From positions 148,471 to 181,553 of the forward strand of contig CDMY01000255.1 in NCBI GenBank assembly GCA_001179505.1: a DNA stretch of 33,083 nt, read 5' to 3'. The notes below the pieces were generated by a model. That model saw only the letters and a list, made by a program, of their open reading frames with translations, did not search any database and had not been told where the DNA came from. Source of the DNA: Vitrella brassicaformis (taxonomy: Eukaryota; Sar; Vitrellaceae). A program made the translations under genes and the position numbers. Shown one piece after another: positions 21,072 to 30,843 of the stretch; the first letter of the stretch is position 1, and every line of letters begins with the position of its first letter.

Positions 21072-21221
21072 CTGGCCGTGGGTGGGTCAACACACCCCGG
21101 CCGTCTCCAGCCGATGCAGTGGTCACCGCCACTCGATGCTGCGTCTCCAGCTCGACCCCGTCTCCAGTGTCGAGGCGGCAGGGAGCTGCCCCGACGTCGC
21201 CAGGAGATGAAGACGTTATCG

Positions 21222-21823
21222 TCACTGAGCCGCTCGTCGCTGAGCTGCAGGCTGTCCGTCCCGCTCGTCCGCGCCACGATGCACCCTCGCCTCTGTCCCC
21301 GTGTAGAACCGTTCGTTGCCGCTAGAGGCAACAGGGCCATCCACATCCTCCTCATCCTGGCCATCCACATGCTCCCCTCCACCACCGTCTGTCGCTACTG
21401 CTTCAACGCCATGGGTAGTATCAGTGCCGCCTGGGGGACCCACAGGGATTGGTGTCTCCCCTGTCTGTCTGCCTGGGGTCTCTCCGAGTGTGACAGGTCT
21501 GCCAGCTTGAGACCCCCTGTGAGTGCGGTGCCCCCTCCCAGTCTGCGTTGGCGTGTCGGGTGAGGGCCGCATGAATGGGGTGGCCGTGGGCGGCTGGGGG
21601 AAATGATCCTCGTGATACGTCGACTCGGCAGGCCGAGGGAGGCCCCAGTCGTTATCTGCATGCAGCAAAAGGACGGCCGGCGATGGAGAGCAGCACACCT
21701 AGAGAAGCACACGAGGCAGGTAGGTCAGGGAACATGTTGTGTTGTACGAGTGTGTGTGTGTGTGTGTGTCTGGTTTGGTGGCTTGGGTTGCTCACCCTTT
21801 GAGTGACCTTCCGGCCCGTTCAT
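21222..21823 (-). CDS. Two-exon low-complexity acidic protein, unknown function
   Basis: Exon 1, 21823-21796, encodes MNGPEGHSK and ends in phase 1 at GTGAGC. Exon 2, 21655-21222, follows acceptor TGCATGCAG, restores frame as D-NDWGLPRPAESTYHEDH, and ends at TGA; 153 aa in total. The protein is rich in Gly, Pro, Thr, Arg and acidic residues (TDGGGGEHVDGQDEEDVDGP) and looks disordered. The intron (21656-21795) holds a TG/AC microsatellite and GTGAGC donor. The start is only 46 bp past the stop of the upstream minus-strand gene, so it could instead be a 3' continuation of that gene. Function unknown. Confidence 0.42.
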
Positions 21824-21868
21824 GCCGTCGTCGTCCTTGTCGATGACGTCATTCTCATTGCAGTCGTA

Positions 21869-23022
21869 TCATGTGATGGAGAGGCCGAGCGAGAGGGGGA
21901 TGGAGAGCATGGTGTTCGCGGGGGACACCTGTGGGTGAAGTTGGCTGGCATCGGGAAGAACTCCACGCCGAAGGCCGCCTTGCCCTTGACGGCGGTGCCG
22001 ATCTTGAGGCGGAAGAGGTCAGGGAATGGCGGGCCGAAGTGGATGTATGCGCGGCTGTGTGGGGGCGAGAGAGGGGACGTGTCGAGGTCCTCGACGCGCT
22101 CCAGCTCAAACAGGTCGTTGTAGCGGTACAAAAGCTCACTCCGCTGCTTCATCATCCCTGACATGCACACAAGGGAGAGCGCCCTCGGTGCGTATCTTCT
22201 GGTCTGGGTCATTCGTCCCTCCTCACCTTCATATGGTGGTGTCCATCGGTGGAGCAGTGGGCTGAGGGAGTAGCCCACCTTGAGGCTCCACTCGTTATCC
22301 ACCAAGCGATCGTAGCATTGCACCTGGCACCGCCGGCCGCCAACACTCACCGACACCTCCTTGGCACCCTCACTCACCAGCCGGGCACGGCCCCAGAAGT
22401 TCAGAGGAAAACCCGCCCTCGCGCCCCCGTCCGACTCCTTGTCACCCAGCTCGCTCGTCAGGCCACCAAACGGGTTGGTCATGTCGCCCAGAGTGACGGG
22501 ATGGCTCTCGTTGACCACTAACTCGATCAGGTCGCCACCTCCCATGAGCACCTCATACAGCTGCTGGCCAGACTGGGTGGCACGGTGCAGCGCCAGTGCC
22601 GCCTGCCGGAAGGGCTCCAGCTCCTCACGCAGCTCAGACAGGGCCGCCCTCATGCTCGTCACAGACGCCTCAGATAGTTCGTTCTCTGGATGAGCGGCCG
22701 AGAGCAAGCTGGCGAGCGGAATACTGGTCTGGTGGGTGGCCTCGGTAGTGGTGAGGGCTTCACGTGGATGTCGATGGGGTACGCACTTGGGCGTGGGGCA
22801 GGGGGTCGTTCGGGTCCACAAGAAGAACCGGCTGGAGGGGCTGAGGCTGGTGAAGCTGATGTTGCTGCTGCTGCTGTGTGTGTAGGGGTGGGGGTGCTGC
22901 TGATACTGGAGTGGGTGGGGGTGGGACTGCTGGAGGGTGGCGGTAGAGAAAGGGGGCACGTTGACGCAAAAAAACACACACACACTCACCCAGATGAGGC
23001 AGGCAGAGAGGGCAACAGACAT
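21869..23022 (-). CDS. Four-exon protein with beta-barrel-like C-terminus and leader-like N-terminus
   Basis: Exons 23022-22990, 22929-22227, 22157-21967 and 21928-21869; 329 codons (328 aa, stop TGA). Exon 1 encodes a short hydrophobic MSVALSACLIW, followed by a Ser/Thr/His/Arg-rich region (THSSSSNISFTSLSPSSRF), which could be a signal plus transit-like leader. A helical segment follows (SMRAALSELREELEPFRQAA). The C-terminal half alternates polar and hydrophobic residues: VSVSVGGRRCQVQCYDRLV, EWSLKVGYSL, RAYIHFGPP, LKIGTAVKGKAAFG, then VSPANTMLSIPLSLGLSIT, like outer-membrane beta strands. The last junction requires removing a 38-nt intron (21929-21966); without it the frame runs into a poor Ser/Thr-rich tail. 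An organelle outer-membrane barrel is suggested but not proven; no family is recognised. Confidence 0.5.
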
Positions 23023-23036
23023 TCAGACAGACAGAC

Positions 23037-23147
23037 AGCCTGACAGATAGACAGGCAGACAGACAGACAGACAGCCAGCCAGCCAGACAGACAGATGGAT
23101 CAGCGGACTCACTCACTCACTCACCCAGACAGACAGACAGACATCGC
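23037..23147. repeat. CAGA/CCAG/CACT microsatellite cluster
   Basis: Runs of CAGA (23050-23074 and 23128-23142), CCAG (23073-23085) and CACT (23110-23124) fill the gap between the gene starting at 23022 and the stop codon of the dispersed paralogue at 23158. Confidence 0.85.
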
Positions 23148-23157
23148 AAGGCAGTCG

Positions 23158-24008
23158 TTACGATTGCTTCCCCCCAGACAGCCCCCACAGCCCGAAATAC
23201 AGCCCACTCACACATCTCATCCAGCAATCCTGCCTCCCTCCCCTCACCCACCACACCCGCGCCCCCTTGTCCCACTCCCACAGCATGAGCCCGTTGACAT
23301 CATCCCCATACCAGCCCTCGGGCTGGAGTGCGGTGGGAGGCGGTGCCAGCACCATCACCGCAGGCCTTGAAGGGCAGCGGCTGGGGGCGCACCACCTTTG
23401 GCTGGGGTGGGGGCGGCATGTACTAGTGGCCCTTTGGCGGCATGTAGGCGCTGCCGGTGGCGGTGACGTTGGCGTTGGCGGTGGTAGTGGTGGTGGCCAT
23501 GCCGGCGGTGCTGCCCCGCTTCTTCGCCCTCGTCTGCTGAGCCAGTGCCCTCGCGTGCTCGGCCTTGGCCTTGGCCTCCGCCGCCTGGGCGAACCACATG
23601 TCGGCCGCGCTCTGCACCAGACACACAGCAACACAGAACAGAAACGAAGCGTCCAGTGCTGTGCTGGCACATGCGGGGTATCCATTTTCGGCGCTTTCGC
23701 GTGTGCGTCACTGACATCGGCGCAGCGGGCGGCGCCCTCCCACAGGATGTCGGCGCCTCCACTGGCCTCCAGCCACCTCTCGTACTCCTGCAGCAAGACA
23801 TAAAGAGGAATCAGACAGAGAACGCCAGTAGAGAAAGTTGAATGAGTTTTGGCAGCGTTGGTGTCCCACAGGACCGCTTGCTTACCTCACGGTCCTCCTC
23901 AAGCAGCTTCTTGACCGCCCGTTCAAACACAAGAGGGTCGTCGCCGTCCCGCATCACAGGCCAGGCAGCGGCGCCACCTTGGGCAGCAGCGGCGGCAATC
24001 TCAGGCAT
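23158..24008 (-). CDS. Dispersed fourth member of the tryptophan-rich family
   Basis: Exons 24008-23886 (MPEIAAAAAQGGAAAWP to LLEEDRE) and 23787-23716 (EYERWLEASGGADILW) match exons 1 and 2 of the tandem genes in position and phase. The last exon region starts at 23611 (SAADMWFAQAAEAKAKAEHA) and ends with GWYGDDVNGLMLWEWDKG and WWVRGGRQDCWMRCVSGLY before the stop. Reading it as one exon meets TAG at 23425-23423 and then a frame change. If two short introns are removed (23423-23467, 45 nt; 23323-23395, 73 nt), the frame is open for 176 aa with exons 23611-23468, 23422-23396 and 23322-23158. The alternative is a young pseudogene. Ala/Lys-rich helical and Thr-rich stretches replace the tandem copies' linker. 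Function unknown. Confidence 0.55.
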
Positions 24009-24076
24009 CCTCTCTCGCTCTGTCTCTCTTTCTCTGTCTGTCTGTCTCACACTCGCACTCCTGACGCACTCTCAAA

Positions 24077-24084
24077 AGCTCGCG
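24077..24084. promoter_or_regulatory. AGCTCGCG half-element upstream of the dispersed paralogue
   Basis: AGCTCGCG lies 69-76 bp upstream of the start at 24008, the same spacing at which the tandem copies carry their palindrome. The opposite arm is not preserved here; GCTCCGCTCGCG at 24106-24117 may be a degenerate partner. Confidence 0.4.
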
Positions 24085-24639
24085 TGGATCGCCGTTTTTC
24101 CTCTTCGCTCCGCTCGCGTGGCTTCATGGCTTTCAGATGTCAGAATGGCCCTTCAGCATGGCGGCCGGCACATCAAATTTCATCATTATCCATCACAGTC
24201 TGCTGGGTGAGCCGCCTTCCGCTCAATTGCATCCGCTCTATTCATGAAAGCATCGCTCTATTCATCAAAGATGGACGTGATGTCTGTGAGTGGTGTTCGG
24301 GGACATGTGTTAGAATGGGTCGCATGAATGGCAGACAGAGTGCATGTGGACCCTGGTGGATGGGATGACAACAGTAATGAAGCAGTTCTCTATTCAGCAG
24401 CAATCATCACACACAGGGTCCACCCACACCCATTGCCCGTCTACACACGCACCGCAGTCTATGCATATACACGCAGACTCAGAATGATCCCCATGTCTGC
24501 CATCCCGTACACACGTCCATTCGATCAAATTGGATGGACGCGCATCGCCATGAGCTAACCCATAAAAGTGTCCATCCATTCCCGACCACCCCGCCCTGCC
24601 TGCCCTTCCCTCGCTGCCGCACACACGCACGTCAGTCAT

Positions 24640-25249
24640 GTCATGTCCCCGCGCGTCCCCCTGCCGAGCCGTGCGGCTGTGGTTGGTGCCCTGACGCGTG
24701 TGGTGCGGCGCCTCTGGGCGCCAGGGATGCGGCGGTGGCTGTGGAGGGCCTCCCCCTACTGGCAACGCCTGAGCGGTTGCACCAGGATGGAGTCCAGTGG
24801 GGGGCGACGGTGGACGGCCAGGAGGAGAATGCAACACGGCGCGTGGCGGGGGATGGCTCGGCGGCGATGGCCCGAATGGAGCTGCTGGCGGCCGGGAAGG
24901 GGGCAGATAGTGCGCGTGGGGAGCCGCAGCACCGCCAGGGTTGATTGGAGGGGGACCGCCACAGAGTGATGAGGGGCGGTGGGACGCTATCGTGGCGGCA
25001 GGGGGGCCAGACGGATGGACCATCGGCAGCATCGGCATGGCATGGCCAGCGAAAGGGGGCGGTGCAGCAGAGATAACAGTCGGGAAAGCGACCTGACAGC
25101 AAGGAGACGCAGATGTCATCATGCTAGGTTGTGTTCGTGTGTCTTCTCTCGGCTGTGCGCACCGCCGGAGCACTTGGCATAGCTATGCCGTCGAACAGCG
25201 ACCCACGGGGAGCCGCTGTAGCAGCAGCAGGGCCACCACTGTCACCAGC
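24640..25249 (-). pseudogene. 5'-truncated third copy of the proline-rich tail
   Basis: Only the last two tail exons are present. Exon 25249-25163 (AGDSGGPAAATAAPRGSLF) has acceptor GCTCGTCAG and donor GTGCGC. The final exon starts at 25092 (VAFPTVISAAPPPFAGHAMP). From about 25060 to 24694 the DNA equals the last exon of the 15347-19608 gene, in inverted orientation, except for one missing C (CCCTGGCGCCC versus CCCTGGCCGCCC). That deletion shifts the frame after HPW; the shifted frame stays open to 24394, whereas the original frame would stop near 24653. Only about 135 bp separate the first exon from the start of the Pinin-type gene, so no head or upstream tail exons can exist. It is probably a truncated duplicate. 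Confidence 0.65.
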
Positions 25250-25384
25250 CTGACGAGCAACACATCAATGAGCAGTTGGTGCCTTCCAGATGTGAGGCCA
25301 GTGGTGGATTTGGCATGGCCATGTCCCACTGCAACACACGCCAAACACACGCGGCGACAAGTCGGTTTTAGTGAGGGTATCGCG

Positions 25385-27769
25385 ATGGAGGTAACAGGCT
25401 TGACCCATCAGCAATTCCATCATCCAGCCTCCTGTGTCTGTGTGCATGTGCTTGTGTGCAGGGTACGGAGGAGGGCAAATCATTCCTCCGAGGTAGGTGG
25501 ACTGACGAAGGGAGGGCGGGATGGAGGGTGGGAGGGATGTGTATGTGTGTGCGCGCAATGCAATCCTCTGTGTGCGTGTAGCCGCTGTTCCCAAGCGGAC
25601 CATCGAGGACGACGACAAGTCAGGGCCCAACAAGGTGTTGCACCGCACCCACGACAACCAACAGCTGACGCGTCCATTGCCCTCTTGTTTGTGTGTTCTG
25701 TCTGTTGTGCTGCTGGACGGATGTGATGTGCTGTAGCGGGGCCGTTTTGAGGGCGACGTAGCCGTAGCTCATGTGCAGACCGACACGGATCATCAGGTAA
25801 AATCTGTGTGTGCTCGCGCATCTCTACCTTTTTGGATACTCGATGCCATTCATCTCACCAGGTCTCTCTCTCTGTGTGTGTCCGTGTGCGTGCGTGTCGG
25901 TCTGTGTGGTGCAGATGGACGACACGCTCAAGAAGCGGAACCGAAACATGTTTGCAGGGCTCCAGGGTATGCACCGCACACACACACACACACACACATT
26001 TCGATGCACATCTGTCCGCCCCTGTGTGTGTGTGTGTGTGTGTGTCGCTGTGCTTCAGAACATTTGAAGAAGGCCCATGACGCGCTTCAGACCGAGAAGG
26101 AGTCCGACACGGTCAGTCAGCACCTCCCCCGCCCCCCAGCCCCCCACGCACACACACACACACACACACACATATGCACGTCGGTGTGGGAATATCTCCT
26201 GTAGATGGCGCACACCGTGGCCAGGGCGCAAGCAGGAACTCAGACTCAAGGAGAACGCCAGAAAGGAGGCCAAGGTAAACCATGCAACACGGTATCCACA
26301 CACACACGACAGGGCACGTGGGACCAAGTCTTGTGTGTCATGTGTGTGCGGAAACACAGGATCGTCGTGCGAGCGACCAGCAGCGGTTGAGCGAGCTGGC
26401 CCGGGAGCTGCACAAGAAGGAGCTTCGGGAGCTGGTGAGCCGTCCCCTCACCACCACACACCGATAGAGGCCCACCCCAGCCCTCTTGACCATGTCGGAT
26501 GCTTGCTGGTGTGTCAGAATGAGAAGTTGAGCATCGACTACAGCAAGATGCGCAACTTCATCAGGACAGAGTCACCACCACACACCACACCACACCACAC
26601 CGCACACACGAGCGCCGTACCCTGGTGCATCCGTGTGTGTGTCCATCCATCCATGTCTGTGTCCACAGGGCCGAGCCGGAGATCTTCTATCTACCGGCCA
26701 AGCACAACGGCGTCACGAAGCGCAAGCTCGCCGACACAGAGATGCTCATAGAGGTCGGTGAGTGAGGGGGAGGCATCCATCCATCCATCCACACCAGTGT
26801 GTGTGTGTGTGTGTGTCTGTGTGTGCAGCGCAAGCTGGAGTGTTTGAAGCAGATTGACGAGTCGGGTATGTTGCGCCGGGTGGGGGGCACCTCCATGTGC
26901 ACACACATGTGTGTGTGTGTGCAGAGTTGGAAGCATACGGAGGGCCCGCCCCCTCACCCCATGGTCACTCACTGGTGGGTGCTTGTGTCTGTCTGCCGGT
27001 GTGAGGTGGATGGATGTGTGTGTGGTCCATCGGTGGATCGTCTCTCTGCCTCTGTTTGGCCGCAGTTGGGTAGTCCTGTTGGAGAATCTGAAGGCCAAGG
27101 CACTGTCAACCAGCAGCAGCCCTTCCAGGCGGTACCAGAGGTGAGTGTGCCGACCTCACACACACATCACATCACATCGCATCACACCACATCACTCAGG
27201 CCACACACACGTGTCTGTGGTCCATGGCCTCAGGTGTCTGACGTTGCCAGCGAGGGGACGGGTGGCGCTGCGCTGTATGTGTCTCCTCGGAAGGTGCGAC
27301 GGGCGTTCACTCTTCCCGCAAAGCAGCTGAAGCCAACAGTAAGGCATGCACACACGCGAGCCAAAGTCCAGTCAGCCAGCCTTCATGTGTGTGTCGATGG
27401 GGTGCAGGACCGCTTCCTGTACTGGGTGGGGCAGCGGACGGAAGCAGAGCAGGACATACTCTTCGATGGCATAGGCATGATCGACAAGAAGCTCTTCACC
27501 ACTTTTGATACCTTCCTGAAGGAGCAGCTTCCGATACGTACGTCAGGAGCATTCCATCAATGACCCTCACTGTGCCGGGCCGTGCTGTGTGTGCTGGTTT
27601 ATGTGCGCAGCAGGAGAAGAGTGGCGCTGAGCATCTGAGGGACATCTGGCCAGAGGGCACCAAGCACCGGGACGAGCTGCAGCAGGCCTATGACAAGTGG
27701 GTCGCGGAGAACCCCAAGAAGAACGCCACACGCACCATCGAGGATTACGCCAACAACCAGGTCAAGTAG
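25385..27769 (+). CDS. PNN-like: Pinin/SDK/memA-domain protein, nuclear splicing-associated factor
   Basis: Pinin binds the periphery of the exon junction complex and takes part in splicing in nuclear speckles (family knowledge). Exons: 25385-25390, 25462-25492, 25582-25634, 25737-25796, 25915-25966, 26059-26111, 26236-26274, 26360-26434, 26518-26570, 26669-26753, 26829-26865, 26925-26974, 27066-27140, 27234-27338, 27408-27548 (or to 27563), and possibly 27611-27769. The memA domain spans about residues 55-170: RNRNMFAGLQEHLKKAHDAL, a charged coiled coil (ELRLKENARKEAK, RLSELARELHKKELREL), then KMRNFIRTEAEPEIFYLPAK, which matches Pinin's conserved RTK-P-FY-P segment. The C-terminal region (DRFLYWVGQRTEAEQDILF) is not typical of Pinin. 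The last junction does not fit a GT donor; either the protein ends at TGA 27561-27563 (309 aa) or a GC-AG intron 27549-27610 joins the last exon (357 aa, stop TAG). Confidence 0.8.
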
Positions 27770-28275
27770 ATGGCCAGTCGCCTGAAGAAGTATCGGGCAA
27801 AGACAGAGGGGGGGGGAGAGAGTCAAGAGGAAAGTTGATCTAGACCGACTGGGTGACGACTGACTGACTGACTGACTGACTGACTGTGTGTGTACATATC
27901 AACGTCTGTGTGTGTGTGTGTGTGAATGGTCCACCTATCTGACGATGAGTGGTGCGGTGTGGTGTGAATGAATCTGGCTCAAATGTCTATAGTCTGTCTG
28001 CCTGCCGCCGGATCGTCGCTTCTGTATATGTATATATGGGTGTGTGTACGTGACGATGCTCATTTCGCCAACGCCGCGTAGATGAATGAAATCATTCTCG
28101 GCCACACTCTTGCTCTGACAGCTCGCATTTCCTTCCAAGGTGCACCGCTGCTCGTTGAACACACTAACCAACCAACCAACCAACCGTTGCTTCGGTCCAG
28201 CCACGGTGCAGATCTGCACCGTTTGGCAGGAGATCTGGACTGCGGCTCTGTCCCAGTGCGTCATTCATTTCCTCG
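27770..28275. other. Intergenic, GACT and TG microsatellites
   Basis: This contains GACT (about 27858-27886) and TG (27886-27923) runs, a short AT-rich patch (TGTATATGTATATATGGG, 28023-28040) and a CCAA run (28168-28183). AGCTCGCA at 28120-28127 is about 150 bp upstream of the next start and resembles half of the palindrome seen elsewhere. No gene is seen. Confidence 0.55.
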
Positions 28276-29646
28276 ATGTGGTCTCTTGCGAGGCAGCATG
28301 AGCCAGCGCCGCTCCCCTGGACCGAAAGGGCACTCATTTCGCTGGAGATCGGCTCGGCGCAGCTCAAGCAACTACCGCTGCCCACGCAGAGCATCGACTA
28401 CGAAGCCTCCCCCTTGACCATTCTGATCACGCCACGATGGCTCTTCGGGACTCTTCTGTTCCTCGTCTTCATCACTTGGGATTACGTCTACGCGAACGCC
28501 AAGGTGCGGCGCATCCCTTCGAGCCCACTCTTCCCACAGCCCCTCTCGTCGGCGTATTTCCAGTTGGTGTTGGGCTACTGTGTGGCCCTGCTTGCTGCTA
28601 CGGTGAGGACGGACATGCACGCGGCGGAGGCCAAACACGTGGTGTGGCGTGCTGTGTGTTGTGTTGTGTTAATTGTCAGGTCAATGACTGGAATCTGATC
28701 ACGTACAAAGTGGTGCTGCGGCTGTTTGCCATTTTTCTCGCCTTCTCCACGACAACCTTCACATTCATGCCGTGGCCAGGTGGGCAGCGCAGCACACACA
28801 TACAAACAGATATGTACGGGACTGGGGAGATGCAAGGTGAGAGTGCGCTCATCGGTGGGTGGTTGGCGCAGGTCGGTGGACGCCCTTCAATGTCCCGTAT
28901 GAGCGGATGTTTGCAATGATCTTCTGCACGCTGGGGTTCTTCATCTGGCGAGCCACCTTCCGACCTATCAGACACATACTCATCCTGGACTTCGTCCTTG
29001 TGCAAGTGAGATGAAAGCCGAAACCGCCTCGCTTCTTTCCTTATCATATATATGCCTGTCTGTCCGTTTGTCTGAATGCAGTCTTTTCTGCATGGCGGGA
29101 GCATGGTATTTGATGCAGTCCATCAGCCGGAGGTCTACCATCTGTTCGGCGACGCGCTTGTCCACTTCGGTCTCTTCTTCGTCCTTCTGGCTATCCGCCC
29201 GGCATTTGGATACCTCCCCGACACCACAGATGGTGGGCACAGCCTGATGTGGTTTCTCCCTCCTTCATGCCCTCGTGTTGTTGTGTTCAGATTTTGCCCT
29301 GTATGGCTCGTTGATGCGGCACATGCTGTCGGCCGAGTGGGGCACCTGTCCGCTCCAGCCCAAGATCGGCTCCCTGAGCAATGCCCGACTCATCGACCCT
29401 CAATCGATGGACGAGGACGACATGGACGGCCACCCTGTGTCGGCGTCTCTGCACCGAGATGCCGCGGTGAGGGAAGGCAGCAGGAGGAAATCAACCGAGG
29501 GCTCTTTCGGGCAGACGGTCATCGAGACTGCGCTCTTCGGTGCCATTCTTGTGGCCAACTGGGTCCTTCTGTGGGCGTACGGCTGGGGTCATGGTGTGAC
29601 CTCTCTTGTCGACTACGCACGGACACAAACACATCAAGGGGGATGA
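28276..29646 (+). CDS. Multi-pass membrane protein, about seven spans, unknown family
   Basis: Exons 28276-28602, 28680-28779, 28872-29005, 29082-29232 and 29291-29646; 356 codons (355 aa, stop TGA), phases all consistent, canonical GT-AG sites. Hydrophobic spans lie at about 54-72 (RWLFGTLLFLVFITWDYVYA), 93-109, 117-139 (VVLRLFAIFLAFSTTTFTFM), 154-170, 176-192, 212-230 (ALVHFGLFFVLLAIRPAFGY) and 316-335 (ETALFGAILVANWVLLWAYG). A polar, acidic loop (LIDPQSMDEDDMDGHPVSAS) precedes the last span. Basic residues flank the first and fourth spans. There is no obvious signal peptide, and no transporter signature was recognised. The gene lies downstream of the Pinin-type gene in the same orientation. 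Confidence 0.75.
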
Positions 29647-30424
29647 GGGCGAGTAGATGGACTGACACAGCAGTGCTTGGTCTCAAGATGTAGATATCCA
29701 GACGTGTGTGGCTCTTCATGTGCATAACGCTGAGGTGCCCCACTCCATCCAATTCCATGCGATTCAGTCAGTACCCTCCCCCACTGATCATGTCACTCGC
29801 ATTGCCCCGTCATGCGAGCAGCCAGTCAGTCACCAATCCACACATCCAGACAGCCGGCAGCAAACGGAAAGGGACAGCTGCGACGGACACCACACGCTTT
29901 AGACAACGCCAGCCGTCCCGTCAACCAACCAGCCACACATGTCTGCCATCTGCCCCCTCCCATCGATGCAGGCCCTCGTGCGCTACCCTGGGAAATCGCA
30001 CCCGTGTGTCTGTATCTTGTGTCGAATGCCTTCCTCTTCGTGCAGGCCTCTAGATAGGTAACTCTGTGTACGGATGATGCCAGCGAGAGTCGTTACGCGC
30101 ATATACAGGTGTTCTCCACCACACGTGTCAGTCATCGAATAAGGCAGCATCATCGATCAACACATCCAGGTATGTAACCCTCCACGCGGCACATACATGG
30201 ATGGCTGCAGCACAGGGCATTCATGGAGATACATTCACAGCACGATGCCGGCAGGCCGGCAGGTGAACGAACACACAGCCAGCCAGAGTGTCTCTCTCCC
30301 TCCCTCTATGTCCGTCTGTTGTCCTGTCCATTTATGTAACTTGCCCGTCGCCCATCAACCAGTTATGTACACGCCCGCCGTCCGTTGGCTATCTGCCTCT
30401 GTCGCTGTGTGTGTCTTGCCTGAC
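29647..30424. other. Intergenic, no gene seen
   Basis: No exon chain was found on either strand. The sequence is CAGC/CCAGCCAG- and ACACA-rich with few long runs. It lies between the 3' ends of the convergent genes at 29646 (+) and 30425 (-), so it should hold both 3' UTRs. Confidence 0.5.
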
Positions 30425-30843
30425 CTATAGGTCAGCGGCACTTGTCGAAGGCAGCTTCCCAGGCAGCTTCGATACCCATTGTTCGATACGGATCCACTCC
30501 TCCAAAAAAATACGCGGGATGTCCTTCTTGATCCCCCACTCCTTGCTACCCTCCCCGCCTGTAGTAAGTCAACAGATGGACAAAACACGTGAGTGAGTGC
30601 GTGAGTGATTTCGCCCGACCATCGCTCTTCTTGGGTTGCTCGGCACCAGCTGAATGAACAGAGAGAAGCACCAAGGAGGCAGACATGACCCACGGATCAT
30701 GGATGGATGGACAGTGGTTGAGTGCGCACATGAATGGTTGGTGCGTGTGTCAAATGTGCTCACGCACCTGTGGAGGTGGACACACTGGTCAGGGGCTCTG
30801 CCGGCGGCGAGGCAGACGACGAGGACGAACGTCGGGCAGCCAT
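30425..30843 (-). CDS. 79-aa three-exon small protein, unknown function
   Basis: Exons 30843-30768, 30649-30620 and 30558-30425 (stop TAG). Phases fit exactly (1, then 1). Donors are GTGCGTGAG and GTCGGG; acceptors are CTCTGTTCATTCAG and CTTACTACAG. The protein starts with a Ser/Pro-rich tail (MAARRSSSSSASPPAEPLTS), has a short Lys-rich link (GAEQPKKSD), and ends with an amphipathic segment, SKEWGIKKDIPRIFLEEW followed by IRIEQWVSKLPGKLPSTS. The middle exon is only 30 nt and the second intron 61 nt. No family is recognised. It is divergently arranged with the LON-domain gene, 44 bp between start codons, so both probably share one promoter. Confidence 0.6.

Noticed and set aside
21823-21863. 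EF-hand-like DKDDDGMN at 21847-21823 on the minus strand
   Set aside because: The spacing of acidic residues is off by one at the last position, and the stretch lies between a stop codon and the next start, so no calcium-binding loop was called.
24534-24969. Plus-strand Ala/Gly/Arg-rich and Trp-rich frames opposite the truncated proline-rich copy
   Set aside because: They mirror the proline codons of the minus strand. The same antisense frames appear opposite the 19.2-kb copy and reflect identity of the DNA, not selection on the antisense protein.
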